In this document: positions 9,444-18,230 of the stretch, piece after piece
Layout of the letters: each line of letters begins with the position of its first letter
Position numbering within the stretch: position 1 is the first letter of the stretch
Assembly (NCBI GenBank): GCA_015485355.1
Contig: WFTQ01000025.1
Span: 1 to 64,000, forward strand
Length of the DNA: 64,000 nucleotides
From: a bacterium
GTDB lineage: Bacteria > Calditrichota > Calditrichia > RBG-13-44-9 > J042
Direction: 5' to 3'
The notes under the pieces: generated by a model
Database searches by the model: none
Seen by the model: only the letters and a program-made list of their open reading frames with translations
What the model was told of the DNA's origin: nothing
Translations under genes and position numbers: made by a program

Positions 9444-10955
9444 ATGGCAAAAGAAAGTATGTCGCGATATTTGATATTGTTGATAGCGGCAACGTTGTGT
9501 TCGGCGGGGGCACAGAGCCGTGACTATTTTTCAGGGACGATCTCTACGGACACGCGCTGGTCAGGGGAGATTTATGTGGATGGGGATGTGATCATTGCCC
9601 GGGGGGTGACGCTGACCATCGATTCCGGTAGCCGCATCATTTTTAAGGCCCGCAGCGATCGAATGCGTTCGGGGGAAGACCCGGAACGGGCGGAAATTAT
9701 TGTTTACGGCAAATTGATCGCCCGGGGAAGAGAGCGAGGTGGCCGCATCATTTTTACCTCTGGAGCCGACCATCCTCAAATGAATGATTGGTACGGCATC
9801 ATTTTCAAAAACTTGCAGGAACCATCGGTGCTGGAATTTTGCTTGGTGGAATATGGGTACAAAGGCATCACCTGTTACGGCAGTTCCCCCCGGATAGAGA
9901 ATAGTGAAGTGCGGTTTAATTATTACATCGGCATTAGTGTGGAAGTGCGTGCTCGCCCCCTCATTCGCAATACCCTGGTGCTGGGTAACGGATTTGCGGG
10001 GATTAATTGTGAACTGGCCGCTGCCCCTCGCATCGAGCAAAGTGTCATCAACCAGAACACCAATGGGGTGATTATTTTCGATCGTTCCCAACCGGATCTG
10101 GGGGTATTTCCTCCGGAGGAGGGGAAATCGGTCGGCGAGAACCGAATCTTCAATAATTTTGAATACGACGTGTACAATCATTCATCGAACGATATTTTCG
10201 CTCAAAACAATATCTGGAACACGGAGCGTCCCGAGGAGCTGGAGCAACACATTTATGATCGGCGAGATCATCCGGCCTACGGGGAAGTGATCTATCGACC
10301 GCTTTATGGCAGGGGGACCCGCCTGGCGCGGCGTCGTCCCGGGGTTTTACCGCCGGTTCTCCCGGCGGAGACCCGTCAAAGGGAGGCCGATACGCTGCTG
10401 GCCGGCGGAGAACCTTCAACCCCGCGCCATCGGCCGGGAGAGCAGGCGGGTGAGGTGTTCCCGGAACGGACCGAGGACGCCCCGGTGTCGCGAACGGAGG
10501 AACCCGTGGCTCCGCCCCTCTCGCCGGTCGCCCCGCCGGCCAGCGCCTCTTCGCCGGAAACGCCGGCCATCACCCGAACCGAAGCGGCGCCTCCGGAAAA
10601 ATCGGAGAACACACCGGTTGAAACCCCGGCGGAAACACCGCCCAGAGTTCCTATCGTGGAACCCGTGCTGGAACCCTTTATCGATGGGGGCCAGCGGGAA
10701 TACCTCCGACGGGTGAAACCCAAATTCCCCGATATCTATAAACGCACCCGAAGAGAAGGCCTGGTGATTATGGAAGTCATTGTCGCCCGTGATGGTAGCG
10801 TGGAATCTTACCGCATTTTACGCAGCGACGGGGAGGCCTTTAGCGAAGCCGTCAGGGATGTGATCCGCCAATTTCGATACAAACCGGCAACGGTGAACGG
10901 TAAACCGGTTCGCTTTAAGGTCGTGGAACGCTTCCGATTCAAATTAGTGCGATAG
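9444..10955 (+). CDS. secreted beta-helix protein with C-terminal TonB domain
   Basis: The 503-residue protein starts with a hydrophobic export segment (residues 6-24), which may be cleaved or kept as an anchor. Residues about 30-285 look like a right-handed beta-helix (NosD-type repeats such as FNYYIGISVEV and GNGFAGINCE). Residues about 300-415 are a Pro/Glu-rich linker like those of TonB. Residues about 420-503 form a TonB C-terminal domain (VIVARDGSVESYRILRSDG, then the FRYKPATVNGKPV strand). TonB domains normally span the periplasm and bind outer-membrane receptors or serve as general protein adaptors. A beta-helix inserted before the linker is unusual, and no exbB or exbD lies nearby. 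It stands 46 bases after the kinase gene and 9 bases before a nucleoside kinase. Its role is not known. Confidence 0.8.
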   Translation: MAKESMSRYLILLIAATLCSAGAQSRDYFSGTISTDTRWSGEIYVDGDVIIARGVTLTIDSGSRIIFKARSDRMRSGEDPERAEIIVYGKLIARGRERGGRIIFTSGADHPQMNDWYGIIFKNLQEPSVLEFCLVEYGYKGITCYGSSPRIENSEVRFNYYIGISVEVRARPLIRNTLVLGNGFAGINCELAAAPRIEQSVINQNTNGVIIFDRSQPDLGVFPPEEGKSVGENRIFNNFEYDVYNHSSNDIFAQNNIWNTERPEELEQHIYDRRDHPAYGEVIYRPLYGRGTRLARRRPGVLPPVLPAETRQREADTLLAGGEPSTPRHRPGEQAGEVFPERTEDAPVSRTEEPVAPPLSPVAPPASASSPETPAITRTEAAPPEKSENTPVETPAETPPRVPIVEPVLEPFIDGGQREYLRRVKPKFPDIYKRTRREGLVIMEVIVARDGSVESYRILRSDGEAFSEAVRDVIRQFRYKPATVNGKPVRFKVVERFRFKLVR

Positions 10956-10964
10956 AGGAATTCG

Positions 10965-11588
10965 ATGAATCAGCGGGGTTTTTTAATCAGTATTGCCGGA
11001 AATATCGGGGTGGGAAAAACCACGTTGACAGAAACGTTGTCTCGCCGACTGGGCTGGAAGGCCTATTACGAAAGCGTCATCGATAATCCCTACCTGAGCG
11101 ATTTTTATCAGGACATGCACCGTTGGAGCTTTCATTTGCAAATTTACTTTTTATCCCATCGGTTTCGGAGTCAAAAGGAAATTGTCGAGTCCGGGGAGCC
11201 CGCCATTCAGGATCGCACCATTTACGAAGATGTGGAAATCTTTGCCCGTTCCCTTTATCAGCAGGGATACATGGATGAGAGGGATTATCGAACCTACAGG
11301 GATTTGTTTTACAATATGGTGCCCTATTTACCCACACCGGATTTGATCATATATTTACGGGCTTCTGTGGATACGTTAATGGAACGGATTCTAAAACGGG
11401 GACGGGATTTTGAGCGCACCATTCAACGGGAATACATTGCTTATCTGAACCAGGCTTACGAGCGCTGGATTAAAGAGGCCCAACAAAGCTTTCGCGTGTT
11501 GGTGGTGAATGCCGACCAGACGGATTTTGTGAACGGGGATCACGATCTTGAAGAACTTATTAACCGAATCAAAGACGTCCTACCTTAA
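10965..11588 (+). CDS. deoxynucleoside kinase
   Basis: The 207-residue enzyme belongs to the deoxynucleoside kinase family that phosphorylates deoxyadenosine, deoxyguanosine or deoxycytidine in the salvage pathway. It shows the P-loop GNIGVGKT at residues 12-19, the DRTIYED catalytic signature at 83-89, and a LID region with ERILKRGRDFE. The length is typical. The exact nucleoside preference cannot be read from the motifs. It follows the TonB-domain gene by 9 bases and overlaps the next gene by 41 bases if that gene uses the TTG start I propose. Confidence 0.9.
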   Translation: MNQRGFLISIAGNIGVGKTTLTETLSRRLGWKAYYESVIDNPYLSDFYQDMHRWSFHLQIYFLSHRFRSQKEIVESGEPAIQDRTIYEDVEIFARSLYQQGYMDERDYRTYRDLFYNMVPYLPTPDLIIYLRASVDTLMERILKRGRDFERTIQREYIAYLNQAYERWIKEAQQSFRVLVVNADQTDFVNGDHDLEELINRIKDVLP

Positions 11589-12933
11589 ACCCCACATCGT
11601 TTTTTTACATTATTATTTTCCGCCCATGGGAGGCGGTGGGGTACAGCGGGTGGTGAAGTTTTTAAAATATTTTGATTATCAGGCCTTCCGGGTCAGTGTG
11701 GTTACGGTAAAAGCCAGTCATAGTTTTGCCGAGGATCCCACCCTGGAAAAAGACGTTCCTCCGGGGGTGCAGGTCTTACGCAGCGGTTCTCTGGATCCTT
11801 TTCGCTTGGCCAATCTGATCAAGCGCGTATTCCCGTTCCTGCAGCCTCCCCGGGGCCGTACGGAACTGGTGTACGAAAGCTCGGGATTTTGGCGCCGGAT
11901 CGCCATGTCCCTTTTTTTACCGGACTCCCGGGTCTTGTGGCTGCCGTTTGCCCTGGGAAAATTATGGCGCCTGCATCGACGTCACCCCATCGATGTGCTG
12001 ATTGCCAGCATGCCCCCGTTTACGACCGGTCTGATCGGGGCACTGTTTAAACGCCTTGTTCCCCTCCGTCTGGTATTGGATTTTCGGGATGCTTGGACGG
12101 AAAACCCTTATCTGCCGGAAATCGGCACCTGGCATGGCCGGGCCATGGCGGCTCTGGAGCGGTTTACCCTGCAACATGCCGACGGCACTCTGTTTGTGAA
12201 TCCCGGCTTGGCCCGGTATTATCATCGGCGTTATCCTCATCTGCAACAACGACCCTGGAGAGTGATTCGCAATGGATACGATGCAGCCGATTTGCCCCGC
12301 TCCCTTTCTCGGCCTGCTGTCGGGAATCGGCGAAGGGTATTTCGAATGGGAATCCTGGGAACGATTTACTCCCAGGGCAACAGACCTCTGACGCTGCTTC
12401 AGGCTCTTGGGGAGATGCTGGGGCAATCCCCCGAGCTGCGCAGAAACTTCCGTTTGGTTTTTATCGGGAAATGGTCACCGGATTTCCTGGCCCGATTTCG
12501 TGCCTGTCCGTTGGAAACCGTTACGGAGTTTGTTCCCTATTTACCGCATCGGCGGGCGTTGGCAGCGGCTGCGGAGATGGACGCCCTGGCTCTGGCAATC
12601 GAAAGCCGGTTTCCCGGAAGCGAGCGAGTAACCCCGGGACGCATTTACGAATACTTGGCCCTGAGAAAACCCGTCCTGGCCATGTGCCCTCCGAACAGCG
12701 ATCTGGCGGAGCTGATCCGGGAAACCCGTTCCGGAGAAGTGGTACCCTATGACGATGTGGAGGCAATAAAACGGGTGTTGGCTCAATGGTTGACGTATCC
12801 GGATCGATCCCGGGAAAACTATGCCTTCCTTCACCTGGATCAATTTGAACGCCGGGTGCAAACTCGGGAGCTGATGGCTGTTCTGCATGCCCTGGTCCCA
12901 TCGGACGCGGCCGACCCTGAGAAGAGTGCATGA
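11548..12933 (+). CDS. glycosyltransferase, GT4-like (WcaI type)
   Basis: The 461-residue protein has the N-terminal HYYFPPMGGGGVQR loop typical of family 4 glycosyltransferases and a C-terminal sugar-nucleotide half (MGILGTIYSQGN, then SERVTPGRIYEYLA near residues 355-370). It probably adds a sugar to a lipid-linked or surface glycan on the cytoplasmic face. The conserved N-terminal strand PHIVFLHYYF begins at residue 15, so translation must start upstream of the first internal ATG. TTG at 11548 with GGGGAT upstream fits, and causes a 41-base overlap with the kinase gene. Donor and acceptor are unknown. Confidence 0.82.
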   Translation: MKNLLTESKTSYLKPHIVFLHYYFPPMGGGGVQRVVKFLKYFDYQAFRVSVVTVKASHSFAEDPTLEKDVPPGVQVLRSGSLDPFRLANLIKRVFPFLQPPRGRTELVYESSGFWRRIAMSLFLPDSRVLWLPFALGKLWRLHRRHPIDVLIASMPPFTTGLIGALFKRLVPLRLVLDFRDAWTENPYLPEIGTWHGRAMAALERFTLQHADGTLFVNPGLARYYHRRYPHLQQRPWRVIRNGYDAADLPRSLSRPAVGNRRRVFRMGILGTIYSQGNRPLTLLQALGEMLGQSPELRRNFRLVFIGKWSPDFLARFRACPLETVTEFVPYLPHRRALAAAAEMDALALAIESRFPGSERVTPGRIYEYLALRKPVLAMCPPNSDLAELIRETRSGEVVPYDDVEAIKRVLAQWLTYPDRSRENYAFLHLDQFERRVQTRELMAVLHALVPSDAADPEKSA

Positions 12934-13208
12934 AACTCGATCTCCATGGCCCCTCGATCCCCGGGCGGCGATTCGCCGATTCTCGTCACTGTGCCCGGAT
13001 TTTTCCGGCGGTGGAGACCTTTGTCACCCCTCCGGGGAGGCGAAAATGGGAACCGCCCTTGGATAGACAGGCCGGCGGCAACGCCCGAAGGAAAAGACCG
13101 GACCTGGTTGTCTGCGGTCGGGCCCGGCCCATGGATCATGCGATCTTCCGCCATACGCAAGGTCCGGTACCGGGACGGTCCGAAGAACGCGATCACGAAA
13201 AACGATAG
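12934..13208. other. intergenic region without a convincing gene
   Basis: This stretch lies between two convergent genes. It contains open frames, including one whose ATG overlaps the preceding stop codon, but they have no ribosome site and no recognisable protein features. I see no RNA gene. The adjoining terminator hairpin is listed separately. Confidence 0.5.
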
Positions 13209-13246
13209 AAAAAAACCGGTTACCCGAGACCGCGGCGGGTAACCGG
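13209..13246 (-). terminator. intrinsic terminator of the M14 peptidase gene
   Basis: A perfect 11-bp inverted repeat, CCGGTTACCCG at 13216-13226 and CGGGTAACCGG at 13236-13246, has a 9-base loop. On the minus strand it is followed by a run of seven T. It lies 12 bases after the stop codon of the minus-strand peptidase gene. Confidence 0.9.
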
Positions 13247-13257
13247 ACGGATGCCTA

Positions 13258-15825
13258 TCAGCGATATAAAGCATTGAAAAGCAGTTTGAAGGTACCCCAG
13301 GTTTGTCCCCGATGATGCACCCGAAAGGCGTATAAAATTATCCGTCCTTTGCCGTAAGGGATGTCCGCCAGGGCCACTTTCCGATGCAAGTGCTTTTCGC
13401 CCACTACCCAGCCGCTGAGTACCACCTCTCGATCATCGTAGATTCCTACCTCTTTCAGTTCCCGGGTGTAGGGTTCCAGGGTTAACGCCACGGGACGATT
13501 AATGTAAACGGCGGCTTCGTCGGGCATTCCGAAGGTCAGTTCCGAGCGGGGATCCAGATGAATTTTGACGATGCTCCCCGGGGCGAAGAAATCTTTTCGG
13601 GACGTTTTTTTCAGGACGTTGCGTGCAGGCACTCCCAGATGGTCGATGGCAAAATCCACCGCCTCTCCAATAAAAATCGCCGTTCCTCCCTGCCGAATGA
13701 ACTGGGCCACTTTTTCTTTTCCCGCATCGCCGATACCTCCCCGATACTCCGGACGTACTTCGGGAGCATCAATTTGTGGCGAATATCCCCGGGTTAACGG
13801 AGCGCCGTTGAGTATGCTTTTGGCCGATTGGTTGGTAAAGATCAGTATATCGAATTTTCCGGTAAAGCCCCCCTTCTTCCGAAAATCCTGATTGTGCAAT
13901 ACCTGATAGTCAAACCCGAAATGGTCCAGGATCAATCGGAGCCAGCCTTCATCGTACACCCAGGGAATCCAGGGTTGGTAAACGGCAATGCGGGAGGACT
14001 GAATCGGTTGCAACTCGTCGGGGGTGATGGAAGTGTCCAGCTTTACAGGTGTCACTTCAAACGCCTGGAAAAGGGGAAAAATCGTGTTTCGGTTTTGGTT
14101 GGTAGCGTGAATCAGGAAGGCGCCCCGGGGAATCCGGGTGTGCTCCTGAAACAGGGTATATACAGGGATGTTCTGTTTCAATAACCGATTTACCAGGGCG
14201 TAGCTGTTGATGAATCGTCGTTCGACGGCGAACCATCCGGAAGCATTTTCGGGTAAGGGCACTTGCAGGCGGGGTTCAACGGGTTCCATGGTCAGCTGGA
14301 AGGGCGCGGCGATGGTGAAGGCGGTGACCCCCATTTGCAGGGGCAATGTCCAGGCGGTGACGTCATAGGGCCGCCGGGGTGGACCTCCCGGATACTCGCG
14401 CAAATCCGGGTAATATTGGCGTTCCAGCAAGTCCTTGATGTAGGTGCGATTCGATTGGGCCATGGGAATGATGAAATCTCCTTTCCGGATGGTTCCCTCC
14501 GGGGCCTGGTAATCCTCCTGAGCCCGGTAGACCTTTACATTGGCCAATCGCAAACGCCGTAGCATCTCCACGGCGCTGTTGGGGTCTCGTTGATCCAGGG
14601 GAATCACATAGGCAAAAGGATTGCCTTGGCGACCGGCTTCGATGGCCTCCCGATTTAATCGGTAATAATTGCGCTTAAATTTGTTCTTGTATGTGGCTGC
14701 CAATTTCAACATGGAATAGGTAGCGGCCTTCTGATAATCAATAATATCTCGCAGTCGCCACCATCCCCCGGGCCAGGGAGCCAGAAAATTATTTTGTTGT
14801 TTGTACTCGGGTAAGTCCTGTCCCATGCCCCGCAGACTGGAGGGCGGTAAATACACCGGGCTGGCTATGCGGACACTGGCCGCCTCGGATAAAATGCCGA
14901 TGCGATTTTGCCACAGGGGCGTTTTGGACATGGTGCCCACAAAATACGCATTGAAAATAGTGTTGGTCACCAGCCCGGTGAACCCCTGATCGTGCATATC
15001 GGCAATCACGTGTTTGCCGATCATGTTGGTGTTGGCCATTAAGGAGGGGGGCACATTGGGATTCACCGGGTCCGAATAGGGCGGTAGAAAAAAACGGGCG
15101 CTGCGGCCACCCATTTGATGCTGATCGAATACAATCTCCGGGTACCATTCATGATACAGAATACGTGCCACGTGACGACTTTCTACCAGATTGAAGAAAA
15201 ACCAATCCCGATTGTTGTCATGGTCGGCATAATGATGATACTTCATGGGCATACGGCTTCCTTCGTATGCTGTCCCCACATCCTTCAAATACCATCGGGT
15301 GATCATGTCCTGCCCATCGGGGTTCAGGGAGGGTATCATGAGCAGTATGATGTTGTCCAGCACTCGGAGGAGCTCTGGATCGCGAGTGGTGGCCAGTTCA
15401 TATCCCAGTTCCACAGACGTTTGGCTGGCGGCTATCTCCGTCGAATGGATGTTCAAGGTGAGAAGAAACACCAGTTTCCCTTTCTGAATGAGTGCCTCGG
15501 CCGCCGCTTCCTCCAGCTCGTAGGGCCAGGCGATCGTTTCCTGTATCCGGCGGTACTTCTCCAGATCGGCCAGCGTTTGCCGGGCGGCAATGATGACCAT
15601 GATCATGGGACGCCCCAGAGTGGTTTTCCCCAATTCCAGTACCTGAACCCGGGGAGAGCGTTCATTCAGCAATTGAAAATATTCCAGAATCTGTTCCCAG
15701 TGGATCAACCGACGGTCGGCCCCTATGGGGAAACCGAAATACTCGCTCGGTGAGGGAATATCCTGCCCCATTCCCGGAGACAGGCTCAGAAACAGGGAGA
15801 ACAAAACGGTATAAACGAACCGCAT
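13258..15825 (-). CDS. secreted M14-family zinc carboxypeptidase
   Basis: The start is ATG at 15825, which follows AAAGGAGG by 7 bases and opens a signal peptide (MRFVYTVLFSLFLSL). The 855-residue product has the M14 zinc ligands His127 and Glu130 (HSTE) and His236 (FDQHQMGG), and a candidate catalytic Glu in ILSEAAS. The peptidase domain ends near residue 380. The long C-terminal half holds beta-sandwich-like segments and a Rossmann-like, amidotransferase-type fold (around VYDEGWLRLILDHFGFDYQV and VAQFIRQGGTAIFIGE). M14 enzymes of this large secreted type trim peptides outside the cytoplasm. Substrate is unknown. It is transcribed alone and ends at a strong terminator. Confidence 0.88.
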   Translation of the reverse strand: MRFVYTVLFSLFLSLSPGMGQDIPSPSEYFGFPIGADRRLIHWEQILEYFQLLNERSPRVQVLELGKTTLGRPMIMVIIAARQTLADLEKYRRIQETIAWPYELEEAAAEALIQKGKLVFLLTLNIHSTEIAASQTSVELGYELATTRDPELLRVLDNIILLMIPSLNPDGQDMITRWYLKDVGTAYEGSRMPMKYHHYADHDNNRDWFFFNLVESRHVARILYHEWYPEIVFDQHQMGGRSARFFLPPYSDPVNPNVPPSLMANTNMIGKHVIADMHDQGFTGLVTNTIFNAYFVGTMSKTPLWQNRIGILSEAASVRIASPVYLPPSSLRGMGQDLPEYKQQNNFLAPWPGGWWRLRDIIDYQKAATYSMLKLAATYKNKFKRNYYRLNREAIEAGRQGNPFAYVIPLDQRDPNSAVEMLRRLRLANVKVYRAQEDYQAPEGTIRKGDFIIPMAQSNRTYIKDLLERQYYPDLREYPGGPPRRPYDVTAWTLPLQMGVTAFTIAAPFQLTMEPVEPRLQVPLPENASGWFAVERRFINSYALVNRLLKQNIPVYTLFQEHTRIPRGAFLIHATNQNRNTIFPLFQAFEVTPVKLDTSITPDELQPIQSSRIAVYQPWIPWVYDEGWLRLILDHFGFDYQVLHNQDFRKKGGFTGKFDILIFTNQSAKSILNGAPLTRGYSPQIDAPEVRPEYRGGIGDAGKEKVAQFIRQGGTAIFIGEAVDFAIDHLGVPARNVLKKTSRKDFFAPGSIVKIHLDPRSELTFGMPDEAAVYINRPVALTLEPYTRELKEVGIYDDREVVLSGWVVGEKHLHRKVALADIPYGKGRIILYAFRVHHRGQTWGTFKLLFNALYR

Positions 15826-15932
15826 GAACCAACCTCCTTTTTTTAACCTTGTGTTAAGGAAGACACCATTTAGCGTTGACTTGTCAGGCATAGGATAGTT
15901 GCCGATTTTGTGCCGATGATTCTTTTGATTGT

Positions 15933-17327
15933 TTACAAATCCAGCTCGAACGTCTGGCCGAAGGAAGGAATAACCACGTTCCAGCCGAATTGTTCGCGGA
16001 TCTGGTGAGCCAGGGCTTCACTGCTGTTGTTTTCTCCGTGAACCAGGAAGGTTAAATCCGGCGGGCGGTTAAAGCCCATCAGCCAGGCCAGGATCTCGTT
16101 ATAATCGGCGTGGCCGGAAAAACCGCTGATGTGTTCCACCCGGGCCTTGACGGGCACGAATTTTCCGTGAATTTTGATCTGAGGCTGCCCCTCCAGAATG
16201 CTTCGGCCACGAGTGCCTTCCGCCTGGTAGCCCACAAAAAGGATGGTATTTTCCCGGTGGGGAAGGCGTTGCTCCAGATGATGCAATATTCGGCCGCCCG
16301 TGGCCATCCCACTGGCGGAAATGATGACGGCCTTGGATCGAACATCGTTGATGGCCCTGGATTGGTCCCGGGTTTTACCAATGTGCAAACGGGAGGGCCG
16401 AAATATGCGTTTCCCCATCAGGGTGAGTAAACGACTGGTAAGGTTCTGTTCCGGAATGTGGGATCGGAATATCCGGGTGGCATCGATGGCCATGGGGGAG
16501 TCGATATAAACCGGAATGGAGGGAATGCGCCGGGTTTCTTCGAGCTCCCGGATGAGGTATAACAACGTCTGGGTCCGTCCCACGGCGAATGCGGGAATCA
16601 GCAATACACCGCCTCGTTCCACACTTTCGTTGATGATGCGGGATAATTCCGTTTTCGGTGTAAGGCCTTCGTGCAATCGGTTGCCATAGGTGGACTCCAG
16701 CACCAGATAGTCCACGTTGAACGGTTGAGTGGGTTCTTTCAAAATGGGCTTTCCCGGCCGCCCCAGATCGCCGCTGAAAATGATTTTACGGCTGGCTTTG
16801 CGCTGACCCACTTTGATGTCGATATATGCCGAACCCAGAATGTGTCCCGCATCTCGAAATTTGCCCCGAACGTCTCCGTCCAGGTAAATATCGTCTCCGT
16901 AATAAACGGGGCGAAACAGATGAAGCGCCTGGTGGGCATCGGCGACGGTATAAAGAGGCAGGGCCGGTTTGTGTTTGGAAAAGCCTTTTTTGTTCGCCCA
17001 TCGGGCATCTTCTTCCTGAAGGTGGGCGCTGTCCGGCAAAAGGATGGAACAGAGGTCGTGGGTGGCACGGGTACAAAAGATGGGCCCGGAAAATCCCTGT
17101 TTACATAACCGGGGAAGGTATCCGGTATGATCGATGTGGGCATGGGTGATGAGCACATGGGTGATGCCGCTGGGGGATACGGGAAAGGGTTCCCAGTTTT
17201 TCCGACGATTTTCCTTTCTCCCCTGAAACAAACCGCAATCGATGAGAAATTGTTGCTGACGTAACTCCAGCAGGAAACGTGAGCCTGTAACCGTACCCGT
17301 GGCCCCGTAAAAAGTGAGTTTTGCCAT
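15933..17327 (-). CDS. beta-CASP metallo-beta-lactamase ribonuclease
   Basis: The 464-residue protein has the HAHIDH zinc motif (His62, His64, Asp66, His67), the AGHILGSAY and FSGDLG segments, a beta-CASP insert (GVLLIPAFAVGRTQTLLYLI) and the C-terminal HISGFSGHADYNEIL metal motif. This is the YSH1/CPSF73-like branch, which cleaves RNA endo- or exonucleolytically. It is a single gene between the peptidase gene (107 bases downstream) and a divergent perR. I see no operon partner. Confidence 0.9.
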   Translation of the reverse strand: MAKLTFYGATGTVTGSRFLLELRQQQFLIDCGLFQGRKENRRKNWEPFPVSPSGITHVLITHAHIDHTGYLPRLCKQGFSGPIFCTRATHDLCSILLPDSAHLQEEDARWANKKGFSKHKPALPLYTVADAHQALHLFRPVYYGDDIYLDGDVRGKFRDAGHILGSAYIDIKVGQRKASRKIIFSGDLGRPGKPILKEPTQPFNVDYLVLESTYGNRLHEGLTPKTELSRIINESVERGGVLLIPAFAVGRTQTLLYLIRELEETRRIPSIPVYIDSPMAIDATRIFRSHIPEQNLTSRLLTLMGKRIFRPSRLHIGKTRDQSRAINDVRSKAVIISASGMATGGRILHHLEQRLPHRENTILFVGYQAEGTRGRSILEGQPQIKIHGKFVPVKARVEHISGFSGHADYNEILAWLMGFNRPPDLTFLVHGENNSSEALAHQIREQFGWNVVIPSFGQTFELDL

Positions 17328-17658
17328 GTATACATCTCCATTTCGTATCGTTCAATTTACGCTCACCCATGGGAAAAGAAAAGTGTTATCCTGATTTGAT
17401 GGGCAGGAGCGGAAAATGATCTTCCTCGAAGCCGGACCTCAGGTTGCCTGGCCGGATCAGAGAAAAGGCGGCCGTCCCTGTCATGCGGCTCGGGATCGGT
17501 TTGGGTCGGTTTCAGGAATCCTGTGAATTCCCGGCCCCGATGGCTGCTGCAGGGATCGCCCTGATGGGACCTGGATCGATCCCGAGGCTCCCGATTTTTC
17601 TGAATGCAGGATCAAACTTAAAAGCCGACCGATTTAGTCCGATTTTTTTAAAAAAGTA

Positions 17659-17687
17659 TTGATAAAAGGTTTAGAACGTTGTATTAT
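17659..17687 (+). promoter_or_regulatory. sigma-70-type promoter of perR
   Basis: TTGATA at 17659-17664 and TATTAT at 17682-17687 are separated by 17 bases. Transcription would begin near 17694, which rules out the TTG codon at 17679 as the start of the downstream gene and supports ATG 17721. The upstream 330 bases (17328-17658) contain no gene I can recognise. I do not see a canonical PerR box in it. Confidence 0.75.
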
Positions 17688-17720
17688 AGGGTGTCGGGAA
17701 ACAAAGCAGTGGGGATCGTT

Positions 17721-18167
17721 ATGTTAACGATGGATGAATTCATCAGAACGTGTCGGGAAAAAGGCTTGAATGTCACCTACCAGCGAATGGTTATTTATAA
17801 ATCGCTCATGCATTCTAAAAATCATCCCACAGCGGAGGAAATTTACCACATGGTGCGGAAGGAATACCCGTCCATCTCCCTGGCCACGGTGTACAAAACT
17901 CTGGAGACGTTTGCCGAACTCAAGATTATCAATAAGGTCACCCATTTACACGATATGGCCCGTTACGATGCGGATACTCGTCCGCATCATCATATGATCT
18001 GTGTTTACTGCAAAGCGGTACAGGATGTGCACGATGAGCGGCTGAATCGCCTGCCCATGCCGGACATGAATTACAATGGATTCCAGATTACCGGATACAG
18101 CATTCAGTTTGAGGGGGTTTGTGTGGCCTGTGCCCAGAAGTTTCAGCGGAAAGCATCATCGAATTGA
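17721..18167 (+). CDS. perR: PerR-type peroxide-sensing repressor (Fur family)
   Basis: The 148-residue Fur-family regulator starts at ATG 17721, behind GGGGAT and the promoter above. A winged helix at residues 1-80 includes the recognition helix (SISLATVYKTLETF). The regulatory metal ligands His35, Asp83, His89, His91 and Asp102 keep exactly the spacing of Bacillus PerR. An Asp at the last site, rather than Glu, is the feature that separates PerR from Fur. The structural zinc site has two CXXC pairs, Cys94/Cys97 and Cys134/Cys137. PerR proteins sense hydrogen peroxide by metal-catalysed histidine oxidation and repress oxidative-stress genes. No obvious target gene is adjacent. The divergent neighbour is the beta-CASP nuclease. 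Confidence 0.88.
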   Translation: MLTMDEFIRTCREKGLNVTYQRMVIYKSLMHSKNHPTAEEIYHMVRKEYPSISLATVYKTLETFAELKIINKVTHLHDMARYDADTRPHHHMICVYCKAVQDVHDERLNRLPMPDMNYNGFQITGYSIQFEGVCVACAQKFQRKASSN

Positions 18168-18230
18168 TCCGCCTGACCGGCCCACGAGACGATTCCCGGA
18201 TGCGGAAGAAAGGCTCGTGACTTCCATTCC

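Noticed and set aside
12930-13208. 92-codon frame whose ATG overlaps the glycosyltransferase stop
   Set aside because: No ribosome site, unusual Arg/Pro-rich composition, no recognisable motif; likely chance in GC-rich DNA.
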